Assembly (NCBI GenBank): GCA_014378465.1
Contig: JACMNQ010000075.1
Coordinates: 1 to 64,000 of the forward strand
From: Oligoflexia bacterium
Lineage (GTDB): Bacteria > Bdellovibrionota > UBA1018
Length of the DNA: 64,000 bases
Direction of reading: 5' to 3'
This document shows positions 18,598 to 26,083 of this stretch, piece after piece (position 1 is the stretch's first letter; each line of letters begins with the position of its first letter). A program made the translations under genes and the position numbers. A model generated the notes under the pieces. The model saw only the letters and a list, made by a program, of their open reading frames with translations, was not told the DNA's origin and searched no databases.

Positions 18598-18938
18598 TTT
18601 TTTGGAAAGATTTCATTTTAGATGATGTGGTGGGGCCGTCTCTGTTTATCGGATCGGAAGATTCTGTAAATACTTCAGTGAAAAATGCCGTGGTTTCGGC
18701 CGCGAAAAATTTCAGTGAAGAAGCCTCATATGAAAGTTGCCGTGGTAAACGGTTCGGTGGCTCAAGCGACATGGAAGTTGCGAGCGGAGCACAAATCCAG
18801 GAGACGAGACAGGAACAAAAACCCGCTAGGATGGTAGGTTTCTCCGGTCTTGAATCACACAAATCAGCCCGAGTTGGCATGGATGCCAATCTGAGCGACC
18901 GAACTGGACAATCACGACAGGAGGAGGAGGAAGCATGA
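18594..18938 (+). CDS. Possible small coupled gene between flgI and flgJ
   Basis: A frame of 114 codons starts with GTG within the flgI stop (GTGA) and ends with TGA sharing ATGA with the flgJ start, so it would be translationally coupled at both ends. The product is hydrophilic, has no signal peptide and ends in a Glu run that comes from the flgJ ribosome binding site. No family is recognised. If not a gene, these 337 bases are an unexplained spacer inside the flagellar operon. Confidence 0.3.
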   Translation: MIFWKDFILDDVVGPSLFIGSEDSVNTSVKNAVVSAAKNFSEEASYESCRGKRFGGSSDMEVASGAQIQETRQEQKPARMVGFSGLESHKSARVGMDANLSDRTGQSRQEEEEA

Positions 18939-19492
18939 GTTCAATCTCAGGGCTTCCTCCTTACTCAAATTCCTTGCCGGCTTCTCAGGAATCTCTGGCC
19001 AAGATGCCGGAGCAACCGAACATGGCCGGATCCTACGGGAAACGGCTCAAATGGGGCGACAATGCGTTGACGGCGCCGCACTCGCCTGCTCACCGCCTAT
19101 CGCCCGTGGACCGCTCCAAGGTGGACCCGAAAGTTCTCCAGGCTGCTGAAGGAATGGAAGGCATGTTCCTGGATTACATGATGAAAGTCATGCGCGAGAC
19201 CGTGCCCAAAAGCGAGATGGATGTCGAAGGACCAGGAACTGCGATCTATCAGGGAATGATGGATTCGGAGACGGCACAAAGAGCCGCCCACGCAGGAGGA
19301 GTCGGTCTTGCTGACCAAATCATTGCTTATATGCAGCAGCAACAGTACACTGGAAAACGGGAGCACGCTGCTCCTCAGAACAGCCAACCGGCCGCTTCAG
19401 GAGCAACTCCCGAGGAAACTGGAAAAGCTGGACAATCCCTAGCCGTCGCGCGTACAGGAGGTACCCATGAAGGTCACACAGTCTCCAAATAA
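18935..19492 (+). CDS. flgJ: Rod-binding protein, FlgJ N-terminal domain only
   Basis: 185 residues. The central region (LQAAEGMEGMFLDYMMKVMRETVPK, then QGMMDSETAQRAAHAGGVGLADQII) is the rod-binding domain of FlgJ. The C-terminal peptidoglycan hydrolase domain of enterobacterial FlgJ is absent, as in many non-enteric bacteria where a separate hydrolase serves. The start has a strong AGGAGGAGGA site. The Pro/Gln/Ala-rich tail overlaps the flgM start by 26 bases. Confidence 0.85.
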   Translation: MSSISGLPPYSNSLPASQESLAKMPEQPNMAGSYGKRLKWGDNALTAPHSPAHRLSPVDRSKVDPKVLQAAEGMEGMFLDYMMKVMRETVPKSEMDVEGPGTAIYQGMMDSETAQRAAHAGGVGLADQIIAYMQQQQYTGKREHAAPQNSQPAASGATPEETGKAGQSLAVARTGGTHEGHTVSK

Positions 19493-19826
19493 TTCCATTC
19501 AGAGTGCATCAGAGCAGAGAAAAACTCAGGGCACTGCGACTGTCAAAGAGATGAAAGAAGCCGATGCGGCGAAACAGGCCGCTGCCGCTAAAAAAGCGCA
19601 GGCGACGACGATTCCTGACAGCGTGAACGCGAGCATTTCTTCGAAAGGCAAAGACCTTGCGAAGGACATGGCCACTGCGAAAACCGTCGCCACTGACGCT
19701 TCAGACATTCGCGAAGAAAAAGTCGCTGAACTGAAACGCAGAATCGCTGCGGGCAAATACAACATTGATTCGGATGCGATCGCGGATCGAATGGTCGATG
19801 ATCATTTGAGCATGCAAGGCACGTGA
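19467..19826 (+). CDS. flgM: Anti-sigma-28 factor FlgM
   Basis: 119 residues. The C-terminal third (REEKVAELKRRIAAGKYNIDSDAIADRMVDDHL) is the FlgM sigma-28-binding signature. The N-terminal part is Ala/Lys/Thr-rich and probably unstructured, as in known FlgM. It holds FliA inactive until it is secreted through the finished hook-basal body, linking the earlier genes of this operon to late flagellar genes. CAGGAGGT before ATG 19467 serves as ribosome binding site. Confidence 0.88.
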   Translation: MKVTQSPNNSIQSASEQRKTQGTATVKEMKEADAAKQAAAAKKAQATTIPDSVNASISSKGKDLAKDMATAKTVATDASDIREEKVAELKRRIAAGKYNIDSDAIADRMVDDHLSMQGT

Positions 19827-19834
19827 GTTTTCAG

Positions 19835-19925
19835 TCCGGTTTTTGATTTCCTGTTCAGGATGAACCGGAAGTGAGCAGTACCAGAAAGAGCATTGAGTGC
19901 TGCGGGGTCCACTCAGGACCTGCAG
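19835..19925 (+). promoter_or_regulatory. Two hairpins with GGA motifs in the flgM-flgN leader
   Basis: TCCGGTT (19835-19841) pairs with AACCGGA (19863-19869), enclosing a second stem TCCTG/CAGGA (19849-19860). A second hairpin pairs 19900-19910 with 19916-19925 with one bulged G. Four CAGGA- or CGGA-type motifs, including the flgN ribosome binding site at 19940-19945, resemble CsrA-binding sequences, and csrA lies in the same cluster. CsrA binding is inference. Confidence 0.4.
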
Positions 19926-19953
19926 CGAAGCGGGCGATCAGGAGGATTGCAAC

Positions 19954-20466
19954 GTGGAAAATCACATCACACCCCTATACCAGACTCTTCAGAAGATGGT
20001 CGGCCTTCACCGCCAGCTTCTTGATCTCGTGCGCACCGAACGCGAAGCTCTGGTGAACGCGGACCTCAAGGGCATCAACGACTCCACGCACGCGAAAGAA
20101 GCCCTGATCCAGATGATCAGGCAGGCTGAAGCGCAGCGCCTGAAGATCACCCAGGATCTCTCCACGCTGTGGAAAAAGCCTTTCAAGGATCTTACCCTCT
20201 CCAACATCATCATCCAGGTTCAGGCGACTGATCAAAAGTCCGCCGAACTCCTGCGCAGCAGCTACAGCGTGCTTTTGCTTCTCATCAAGCGGACCGCCGA
20301 GCAGAATCTCGACAATCGCGCGCTTCTCGAGCGCTCCCTCGAGCATGTGCACACGATGAAGAGCAACGTGATCAAGGAAGGCAAGCCACGCTCCGACACT
20401 TACACCCAGAAGGGCCAGCGTTCGAGTCCCGGTGCGGGATCTCGCCTGGTTTCAAAAGAGGCTTGA
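19954..20466 (+). CDS. flgN: Flagellar secretion chaperone FlgN
   Basis: About 170 residues from GTG 19954, which has AGGAGG 8 bases upstream. Almost entirely helical (LYQTLQKMVGLHRQLLDLVRTEREALVNADLKGIND), with the long N-terminal helical hairpin of FlgN. The Ser/Gly/Lys-rich tail is probably flexible. It keeps FlgK and FlgL unfolded for export, and those two genes follow directly (8-base gap to flgK). The primary sequence of this family is poorly conserved, so the call leans on fold and context. Confidence 0.8.
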   Translation: MENHITPLYQTLQKMVGLHRQLLDLVRTEREALVNADLKGINDSTHAKEALIQMIRQAEAQRLKITQDLSTLWKKPFKDLTLSNIIIQVQATDQKSAELLRSSYSVLLLLIKRTAEQNLDNRALLERSLEHVHTMKSNVIKEGKPRSDTYTQKGQRSSPGAGSRLVSKEA

Positions 20467-20474
20467 TCAGTTAA

Positions 20475-21896
20475 ATGAGCATTCTTCCCAACGTCATGAA
20501 CACGGGTCGCTCGGGGATGGTCGCTGCAAAAGCGGCAGTCGCCACTGCTGGCCATAACGTGGCCAATGCGAATACGGAAGGGTACTCTCGTCAGCGCGTC
20601 GAAACGAAGACGGACACTCCTCAGTCCATTGGCGCCCATGCCTACGTGGGTACCGGCACCCTGGTCAGTCGGGTCGACCGCATCAACGACGAGTACATCG
20701 AGAAACAGGTGCGAAATGCGGGCCGTGACATGGCCCACATGGAAGAAAAAGAACTGATTCTCAAGCAGACTGAGGACATCTTCAATGAGATGGGCGGAGA
20801 CGGCCTCAACCGGATCATGTCCAAATTTTTCAATGACTTCAGAAAACTCGCGAATGAACCGGAGAATACAGCCATCCGTCAATCCATCCGGGAATCCTCC
20901 CAGTCGATGATCAATGACTTTCACCGCATGCGAAATGAAGTCGAAGAAGTGCGCCGTCACATCGATTCTCGCCTCGAAGGCCATGCGGCTGAAGTCAACG
21001 CGCTTGCCACTGAGGTGCGCGACCTGAACATGAAGATCAAGCAGATGGAGCTGAGTGGTGCTCCACCGAACGATCTGATGGATCGCCGTGATCAATCGCT
21101 CAAGAAGCTTGGCGCCTTCATGGACATCAATGTTCACAAGGACGAAAAAGGATCCGTCACCGTCGACATCAAGGGTGTGGGCCCACTGGTTGCCGGACCC
21201 ACTGTTGAAAGTTTCTCCGTCTTCCGATCCCCGGCCGATGATCAGGGCAAGCCTGACAATGCGCTCGATCTGAAGACCACCGCGAGCGTCACCGGCAGCG
21301 TCACTCATCAGATCAAGGGTGGCAAGATTGGCGCCCTTCTCACGACTCGCGACTCAACTCTTTCAACGATTCTCGACCGCCTGGATGAGCTTGCGATGAC
21401 CGTGAGTGATTCCGTCAATGCGATTCATTCCCAGGGCTTCAATGCTGAAGGCCAGCAGGGCCTCAACTTTTTCAAACCGGTTGATCAGAAAGAACGCGCT
21501 TCTTCCTTCATCGAATTATCGGACGAGGTCAAAGACAACATTAATAATATCGCGACTGCCGCGATTCCTGACGCTCCCGGAGACAACCGCATCGCCATCG
21601 CGATCTCGGGTCTTCAAAGCATGAAGCTCATGAACAACGGCAAGAGCACGGTGGATGATTTCTACAATTCCATCGTCAGTGATGTAGGCGTGGCCACAAA
21701 CCGCAACCGCACATCGATGAACCAGCAGAAGGACATTCAGACTCAGCTCGGCAAGATGCGCGACCAGATTTCCGGAGTGTCAATTGATGAAGAGACTGCC
21801 AATCTTCTGCAGTTTCATCACGCTTTCGAAGCTTCCGCCAAAGTCATTCAGGTTGCAGATGAAATGCTCAAGACGGTACTGGACCTCAAGCGATGA
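20475..21896 (+). CDS. flgK: Flagellar hook-associated protein 1 FlgK
   Basis: 473 residues. The N-terminus has GHNVANANTEGYSRQRVE, followed by the IDRINDEYIEKQVRNAGRD region, and the C-terminus ends with ISGVSIDEETANLLQFHHAFEASAKVIQVADEMLKTVLDLK; both are FlgK signatures. It forms the first hook-filament junction ring outside the cell. No signal peptide is present because it is exported by the flagellar type III system. Confidence 0.95.
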   Translation: MSILPNVMNTGRSGMVAAKAAVATAGHNVANANTEGYSRQRVETKTDTPQSIGAHAYVGTGTLVSRVDRINDEYIEKQVRNAGRDMAHMEEKELILKQTEDIFNEMGGDGLNRIMSKFFNDFRKLANEPENTAIRQSIRESSQSMINDFHRMRNEVEEVRRHIDSRLEGHAAEVNALATEVRDLNMKIKQMELSGAPPNDLMDRRDQSLKKLGAFMDINVHKDEKGSVTVDIKGVGPLVAGPTVESFSVFRSPADDQGKPDNALDLKTTASVTGSVTHQIKGGKIGALLTTRDSTLSTILDRLDELAMTVSDSVNAIHSQGFNAEGQQGLNFFKPVDQKERASSFIELSDEVKDNINNIATAAIPDAPGDNRIAIAISGLQSMKLMNNGKSTVDDFYNSIVSDVGVATNRNRTSMNQQKDIQTQLGKMRDQISGVSIDEETANLLQFHHAFEASAKVIQVADEMLKTVLDLKR

Positions 21897-21929
21897 TCAA
21901 ACTTTCAATTGAACGGGAAATGAAATCAG

Positions 21930-22934
21930 ATGCGCGTGACTGAAAATTCAAATTACGACACTGTCCGAGGGAGCATCAATCGCTCCAAGGAAAAGATGGA
22001 GCATCTGCAGGGTCAGAACGCGACCCTCAAGAAACTCAACACGCCGTCGGATGATCCGGTCGGCGCTTCAAAAGTTCTCGAAATAAGGACCGACAAAGTG
22101 AACAACGATCAATTTCAGATGAACTCCAAACTCGCAGAGACCTTTCTCGACAATTCCGATATCGCGCTCGGTGAGTTGGCCGACATCGTCGTGCGGGCGA
22201 AGGAAATCGCGCTCGGCCAGGCCAGTGGCGCCAGCTCCAATGATGACACTCGTCTTGGAGTGTCTGAAGAAGTCACACAGCTTTTCCAGCAGGCCGTCAC
22301 CACCGGCAACCGCCGCGTGGGAGATCGTTACCTCTTCGGAGGCTACAAGACCGACAAGGCTCCAATCGAACCCGATGGAAAATACCGCGGAGATGATGGC
22401 CAGATGATGGTCGAAATCGGCAAGGACGTTTTCATTTCGATGAACGTACCCGGCCATGAAGCCTTCAATACGAATCCAAAGTCGCGCCCGGCGAATCAAT
22501 ACCGAAATCAGCAGCCGAACAACGCTCAACCCCCCCAGGTGGATCCGAACCGCACTCTGGCCTCTGACGGTGACGAACCTAATGCGCCGCAGCCGGAAAA
22601 TGTGAATGTTTTTGATGAACTCCAAAACTTGAGAATTGGCCTTCTTACGGGCGATTTGAATGGCATACGGAACACACTCGACCGCTTCGATCAGATTCAC
22701 GGCAAGCTCATAGCGATGCGCGCCAAAGTCGGGTCCCGCATTCAGGGATTGAACAGTACAAGTCAGTCTTTGGAGCGACATAACATCACGAATGCGCAGC
22801 TTGGCTCATCAATTGAAGACGCGGATATGGCCCAAGTCGTGAGTGATCTGAACAAGGAAGAAACCGTTTTTAGGAGCGCACTGGCAAGTTCGCACAAGTT
22901 AATTCAACCGACCTTGATGGATTTTCTCAAGTAA
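21930..22934 (+). CDS. flgL: Flagellar hook-associated protein 3 FlgL
   Basis: 334 residues with the flagellin-like N-terminus (MRVTENSNYDTVRGSINRSKEKMEHLQ, KLNTPSDDPVGASKVLEIR) and C-terminal helix (SSIEDADMAQVVSDLNKEETVFRSALASS). It forms the second hook-filament junction ring. A Pro/Gln/Asn-rich insert near 188-220 is unlike the flanking helices. It follows flgK by 33 bases. Confidence 0.94.
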   Translation: MRVTENSNYDTVRGSINRSKEKMEHLQGQNATLKKLNTPSDDPVGASKVLEIRTDKVNNDQFQMNSKLAETFLDNSDIALGELADIVVRAKEIALGQASGASSNDDTRLGVSEEVTQLFQQAVTTGNRRVGDRYLFGGYKTDKAPIEPDGKYRGDDGQMMVEIGKDVFISMNVPGHEAFNTNPKSRPANQYRNQQPNNAQPPQVDPNRTLASDGDEPNAPQPENVNVFDELQNLRIGLLTGDLNGIRNTLDRFDQIHGKLIAMRAKVGSRIQGLNSTSQSLERHNITNAQLGSSIEDADMAQVVSDLNKEETVFRSALASSHKLIQPTLMDFLK

Positions 22935-23101
22935 GTGAACAGGCTCCAGCGGCTCCAGGAGCGGCGCAGTAAACAAGTTGAGTTAATAAGGACGACGCAT
23001 TGAAATGAGTTTAAAAGAATGAATTCTTGCAAGTGGCAGGGCGTTAGAATAAAGCTTCTTCCGGTAAAGGAATACTCGCATTACGTAGAGATGGAGATCT
23101 T

Positions 23102-23326
23102 ATGCTAGTTTTAACCCGGAAGTTAGGGGAGAGCATTGCGATCGATGATCATATCAAGATCGTAGTTGTTCAAATCAAAGGAAAACAGGTTCGTTTGGGG
23201 ATTCAAGCCCCGAAGGAAACAAAGATCCATCGTGAAGAAGTTTACGCGGCTATCCAAGACCAAAATAAGGAAGCAGTGAAGACTCCTGTTGCGATGGAGC
23301 AAGTATCTAAAGTATTAAAAGGGTAA
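23102..23326 (+). CDS. csrA: Carbon storage regulator CsrA
   Basis: 74 residues starting MLVLTRKLGESIAIDDHIKI with the HREEVYAAI segment that ends the RNA-binding core. CsrA binds GGA motifs in mRNA leaders and represses or stabilises them. The gene is set 167 bases after flgL with GGAGATCTT before the start, and fliW follows 36 bases later. In Bacillus and other bacteria FliW sequesters CsrA and frees flagellin synthesis, and the same circuit is likely here. Confidence 0.97.
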   Translation: MLVLTRKLGESIAIDDHIKIVVVQIKGKQVRLGIQAPKETKIHREEVYAAIQDQNKEAVKTPVAMEQVSKVLKG

Positions 23327-23362
23327 TAACCAAAAGGCTTTACGGCCGGAGGAGTACCGTCA

Positions 23363-23917
23363 GTGATCGTTAAAACAGGACGTTTTGGACAGCTCACAGT
23401 AAGTGACAACGAACATATTTTAATCCCGCACGGAGTCTTGGGATTTCCAGAATATACAAAATTCTGCTTGGTGGATCCAGGCGACGACACCCTCATCATG
23501 TGGTTGCAGTCGCTGGAAAATCCAGAAATCGCGTTTCCGCTTTTAGAGCCGAAGGTTTTCAAACCTGATTATTCTACCCGCCTTTCAGCCGCAGAGCTGA
23601 GAGAATTGAAGCTCGAAAATATCAATCAGTCTGCCGTGTTCAGTATTCTGACCATAGGCGAAGACATCACGCAGATGACGGCGAACATCAAAGCGCCGCT
23701 CGTGCTCAATCTGAAACAACAGATCGCGAAGCAAGTCGTTCTCCAGGAGAACGAGTACGGCATCAAGCATCTGATGTTCAAAGAGCTCAAGACCCATCTG
23801 GTGACGATTGCATCCAATCAGCGCGGTTCCGCGAAAGCGGACGAAGCGCGAGTGGTTGCAACCATCCCCATTCAGAGCATCCCGCCTTCATTGACTGTAA
23901 AAAGTCTGCAACCCTAA
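23363..23917 (+). CDS. fliW: Flagellar assembly factor FliW, CsrA antagonist
   Basis: 184 residues from a GTG start with GGAGGAG upstream. The sequence FGQLTVSDNEHILIPHGVLGFPEYTKFCLVDP, followed by PLLEPKVFKPDY, is the FliW signature. The protein binds CsrA allosterically and flagellin, coupling filament export to translation. The C-terminal ~40 residues are longer than in Bacillus FliW. Confidence 0.95.
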   Translation: MIVKTGRFGQLTVSDNEHILIPHGVLGFPEYTKFCLVDPGDDTLIMWLQSLENPEIAFPLLEPKVFKPDYSTRLSAAELRELKLENINQSAVFSILTIGEDITQMTANIKAPLVLNLKQQIAKQVVLQENEYGIKHLMFKELKTHLVTIASNQRGSAKADEARVVATIPIQSIPPSLTVKSLQP

Positions 23918-23937
23918 GCACGCGATGATTCGCGTGC
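23918..23937 (+). terminator. Hairpin at the end of the flagellar cluster
   Basis: GCACGCGA (23918-23925) pairs perfectly with TCGCGTGC (23930-23937) around a TGAT loop, immediately after the fliW stop. No T-run follows. The ATG that opens the next frame (23925) lies partly within this loop, so the hairpin may terminate transcription or reduce translation of the next gene. Confidence 0.35.
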
Positions 23938-25082
23938 AAGTCGGGCAGAGGAAAGTCGAATGGAGAACCGCGTTCGCATCTCTGATGCTTCTCTTTGGGG
24001 TGGCTTCAGGGGGCTGCACGCGCTCGCACGCCTTTGAGCCTCCGGGAGAATTCAACGACAAAACCAGTCGCACGGCGTTTCCAGATTCACGCATGGAGAT
24101 GGTTTATGCCCGGCCAAGCTCTCAGCAATTGAGAGAGATGTCGGCACTCAGAAAGCAGTACCTCAGCCGCGTGAAGTTGTCTGTGGCTGCGTGGGTGTCA
24201 GCGCTGGGTGATGGTGCAGTACTGACGCCCTATCAGAAGGAGCTGATCTTCGATGCAATCGTGAGCACTCCGATCTGGATGTGCGAAGGCGTCTGCCGGG
24301 CGTGCCCTTTTGATCAGTCATCAGGTTGCAGTCAGTCCAAAATCGTTGTCAAGAATGCAGGGACGGTCACCTTCATCAGCAACTGCCTCTTCGACGGAAC
24401 CTGTTCGAAACTTGGTCCTAAGTCCGGATCGAATGATCTGCAGAAAGTGATCGACGACACTTCCGCCGAAATCGGATTTTTCAAGATCAACGCAAGTCGC
24501 AGCACTTCGCAGGCGGCCTTGGCCATCAAGAAGACCGCGCAGAGTCTGAATGGCGCTTCGTCGCAGATCCAGAGTCTGCTCAGTTCATGCCCCGGCCCCT
24601 TTCCAGCGGGAGCGGATATTGAATTTCGAAATGCCGGACATCTGAAAGAAGTGACGCCCTATTTCGAAAAATGTTCGAAACGGCTTCTCGAGCCCCTTCG
24701 AAAGCTTCCGGAAGTGTGCCGAGGCCTCGAGCTCTCCAAAGTTTACCTGAAGAAGTTCAAACAGGGAGTTCTCTGGGAATCCCCTTCCCTGTTTCGCTGC
24801 AATGCTTATTGCCAGACGATGACTTGCGGACCCAAGCGCAGTAAAGTGCCAAGACTTCTGACTTTCGGAAGCAGGACGTACCTTTCTTTTCCAGAGAACA
24901 GTTGCACGGGAGATCAGCCCGACTTTGCAGCGGAATTCTATGAAGCAGAGCTCAAAGGGCTTCTTCCGGCGTCCACGCTGAGAGCCTGCATTCAGAAACT
25001 GGCGCCTCACCGCACCCCTCCTGAGACTCCAAGTCCAGTGGAGTTTCCGAGCGGTCCTTCAGTGGAGATCATCGAGCACTGA
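23925..25082 (+). CDS. Cysteine-rich exported protein or lipoprotein, unknown
   Basis: 385 residues. A hydrophobic stretch ends with SGGC at about residue 31, a plausible lipoprotein cleavage site. The mature part has many cysteines in pairs (MCEGVCRACP, CKP-like spacings, NAYCQTMTCGPKR), suggesting disulfide bonds in the periplasm or outside. I recognise no domain. The exact start is uncertain: ATG 23925 sits in a hairpin, and GTG 23934 is an alternative. It follows fliW closely but is not a known flagellar gene. Confidence 0.6.
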   Translation: MIRVQVGQRKVEWRTAFASLMLLFGVASGGCTRSHAFEPPGEFNDKTSRTAFPDSRMEMVYARPSSQQLREMSALRKQYLSRVKLSVAAWVSALGDGAVLTPYQKELIFDAIVSTPIWMCEGVCRACPFDQSSGCSQSKIVVKNAGTVTFISNCLFDGTCSKLGPKSGSNDLQKVIDDTSAEIGFFKINASRSTSQAALAIKKTAQSLNGASSQIQSLLSSCPGPFPAGADIEFRNAGHLKEVTPYFEKCSKRLLEPLRKLPEVCRGLELSKVYLKKFKQGVLWESPSLFRCNAYCQTMTCGPKRSKVPRLLTFGSRTYLSFPENSCTGDQPDFAAEFYEAELKGLLPASTLRACIQKLAPHRTPPETPSPVEFPSGPSVEIIEH

Positions 25083-25609
25083 TGTTCAGGTGATCGAAGC
25101 GTTTGATCAGCCTGATTCGAGTTGCTCGTAATTTTCAAATCTGCCCCATGCCGATTCAGGCTACTCATGAAATCCATGAGCTCGTCTTTGAGGATTTTAC
25201 TGACATTCGTATTCGTGCTGGGCTTGTGCTTCTGCCAATCATTCAAAAGCTGGTCTTTGGCCGCAAGCTGGCGTCTGAGGCCTTCGTTCTGGCGGACCAG
25301 ATCCACCGCAGTATCCGCTCTACCGTCACAGTGAATTTTATTCAGGCCACAGAGGGATGTTTTTTGTCCCAGGGACAGCGGTTTGCAATGACAGTCAGGA
25401 GGAGATGCACCATGGCCAAACAAACGACTGAAAACACGACAGCCAGCGAAAAACAGCGCGATCCAGCGGAGGGTCAGGAACTCAGCGAGAAGGACATTGA
25501 TCTGCAGCTTAGCAAGCAACAGCCGGCCAGTGAAAAAAGTACGCAGCCAACGGCCCAGTAGGACGAGACGATTGAACCTGACTCTGCAGACGAACTCAGT
25601 GACCAACAA
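25007..25609 (-). CDS. Possible exported coiled-coil protein (ambiguous strand)
   Basis: A 200-codon minus-strand frame has a hydrophobic stretch, four cysteines around DCHCKPLSLGQKTSLCGLNKIHC and a coiled-coil-like part (LVRQNEGLRRQLAAKDQLLNDWQKHK). Codon use in the middle looks coding, but there is no ATG with a ribosome binding site. Its 3' end overlaps the preceding + gene by about 75 bases, and its 5' part is antisense to a small + frame that does have a strong site. One of the two is probably not a gene. Confidence 0.3.
   Translation of the reverse strand: MLVTEFVCRVRFNRLVLLGRWLRTFFTGRLLLAKLQINVLLAEFLTLRWIALFFAGCRVFSRLFGHGASPPDCHCKPLSLGQKTSLCGLNKIHCDGRADTAVDLVRQNEGLRRQLAAKDQLLNDWQKHKPSTNTNVSKILKDELMDFMSSLNRHGADLKITSNSNQADQTLRSPEHQCSMISTEGPLGNSTGLGVSGGVR
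25412..25561 (+). CDS. Small hydrophilic protein, 49 residues
   Basis: ATG 25412 is preceded by AGGAGGAG with 7-base spacing, one of the best ribosome binding sites in the window. The product is rich in Gln, Glu, Lys, Thr and Ser, lacks Cys and Trp, and would be disordered. No function is suggested. It lies antisense to the uncertain coiled-coil frame on the other strand. Confidence 0.45.
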   Translation: MAKQTTENTTASEKQRDPAEGQELSEKDIDLQLSKQQPASEKSTQPTAQ

Positions 25610-25630
25610 AAAGGCAAGGCGGCCTGAACT

Positions 25631-26083
25631 TCACTGCTTCGGGCAAAAGTCGTTGAGTTTCGCCTTTTCAAAGAAGACGAGAGTTTTCACGCGGCTCCAG
25701 AATTTCATCTGTCGGGGAGTCACGTTCTTCAATTCGCCGTCGAGACGGACGCCGGAGAGCTTGGACTTCGAAATTACGGAAACTGCGGCAGCCGCTTCAA
25801 GCGCGGTTCTTTCGGTTTCGAGCTCGCGGATCATTTGGCGGGTCTTCTTCCTTGCGCAGGCCGTGAAACTGATTGAAAATTTTCCAAGACTGTCTTTATA
25901 GACCATCTGACTGTCTTCGATGAGCAAGTAAGAGGGTTCGCCGTTTTGAATCACTTCGATCTCAGATGCTGAAGCCATGGAGAGATTTGATGCTGTGCCC
26001 ATCCCGATGATCGAGCCCACGATCAGGCGCACAAGCATGCGGCCGAAACGGCAGCTCAAAGGTCCAGATTTCATTTGATGCAT
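25631..26083 (-). CDS. Small exported protein, unknown
   Basis: About 150 residues from ATG 26083 (a second ATG is 9 bases on). The N-terminal hydrophobic stretch (MLVRLIVGSIIGMGTASNLSMASASE) is a signal peptide. The mature part has an early beta-rich segment, a helix (RKKTRQMIRELETERTALEAAAAV) and an end with one Cys. No family is recognised. The start overlaps the end of the upstream HExxH protein gene, so the two are probably co-translated. Confidence 0.55.
   Translation of the reverse strand: MHQMKSGPLSCRFGRMLVRLIVGSIIGMGTASNLSMASASEIEVIQNGEPSYLLIEDSQMVYKDSLGKFSISFTACARKKTRQMIRELETERTALEAAAAVSVISKSKLSGVRLDGELKNVTPRQMKFWSRVKTLVFFEKAKLNDFCPKQ

Noticed and set aside
23030-23065. Sigma-54 promoter before csrA
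   Set aside because: GTGGCAGGGCG has the GG part but no GC at the right 10-base spacing, so it does not fit the consensus.
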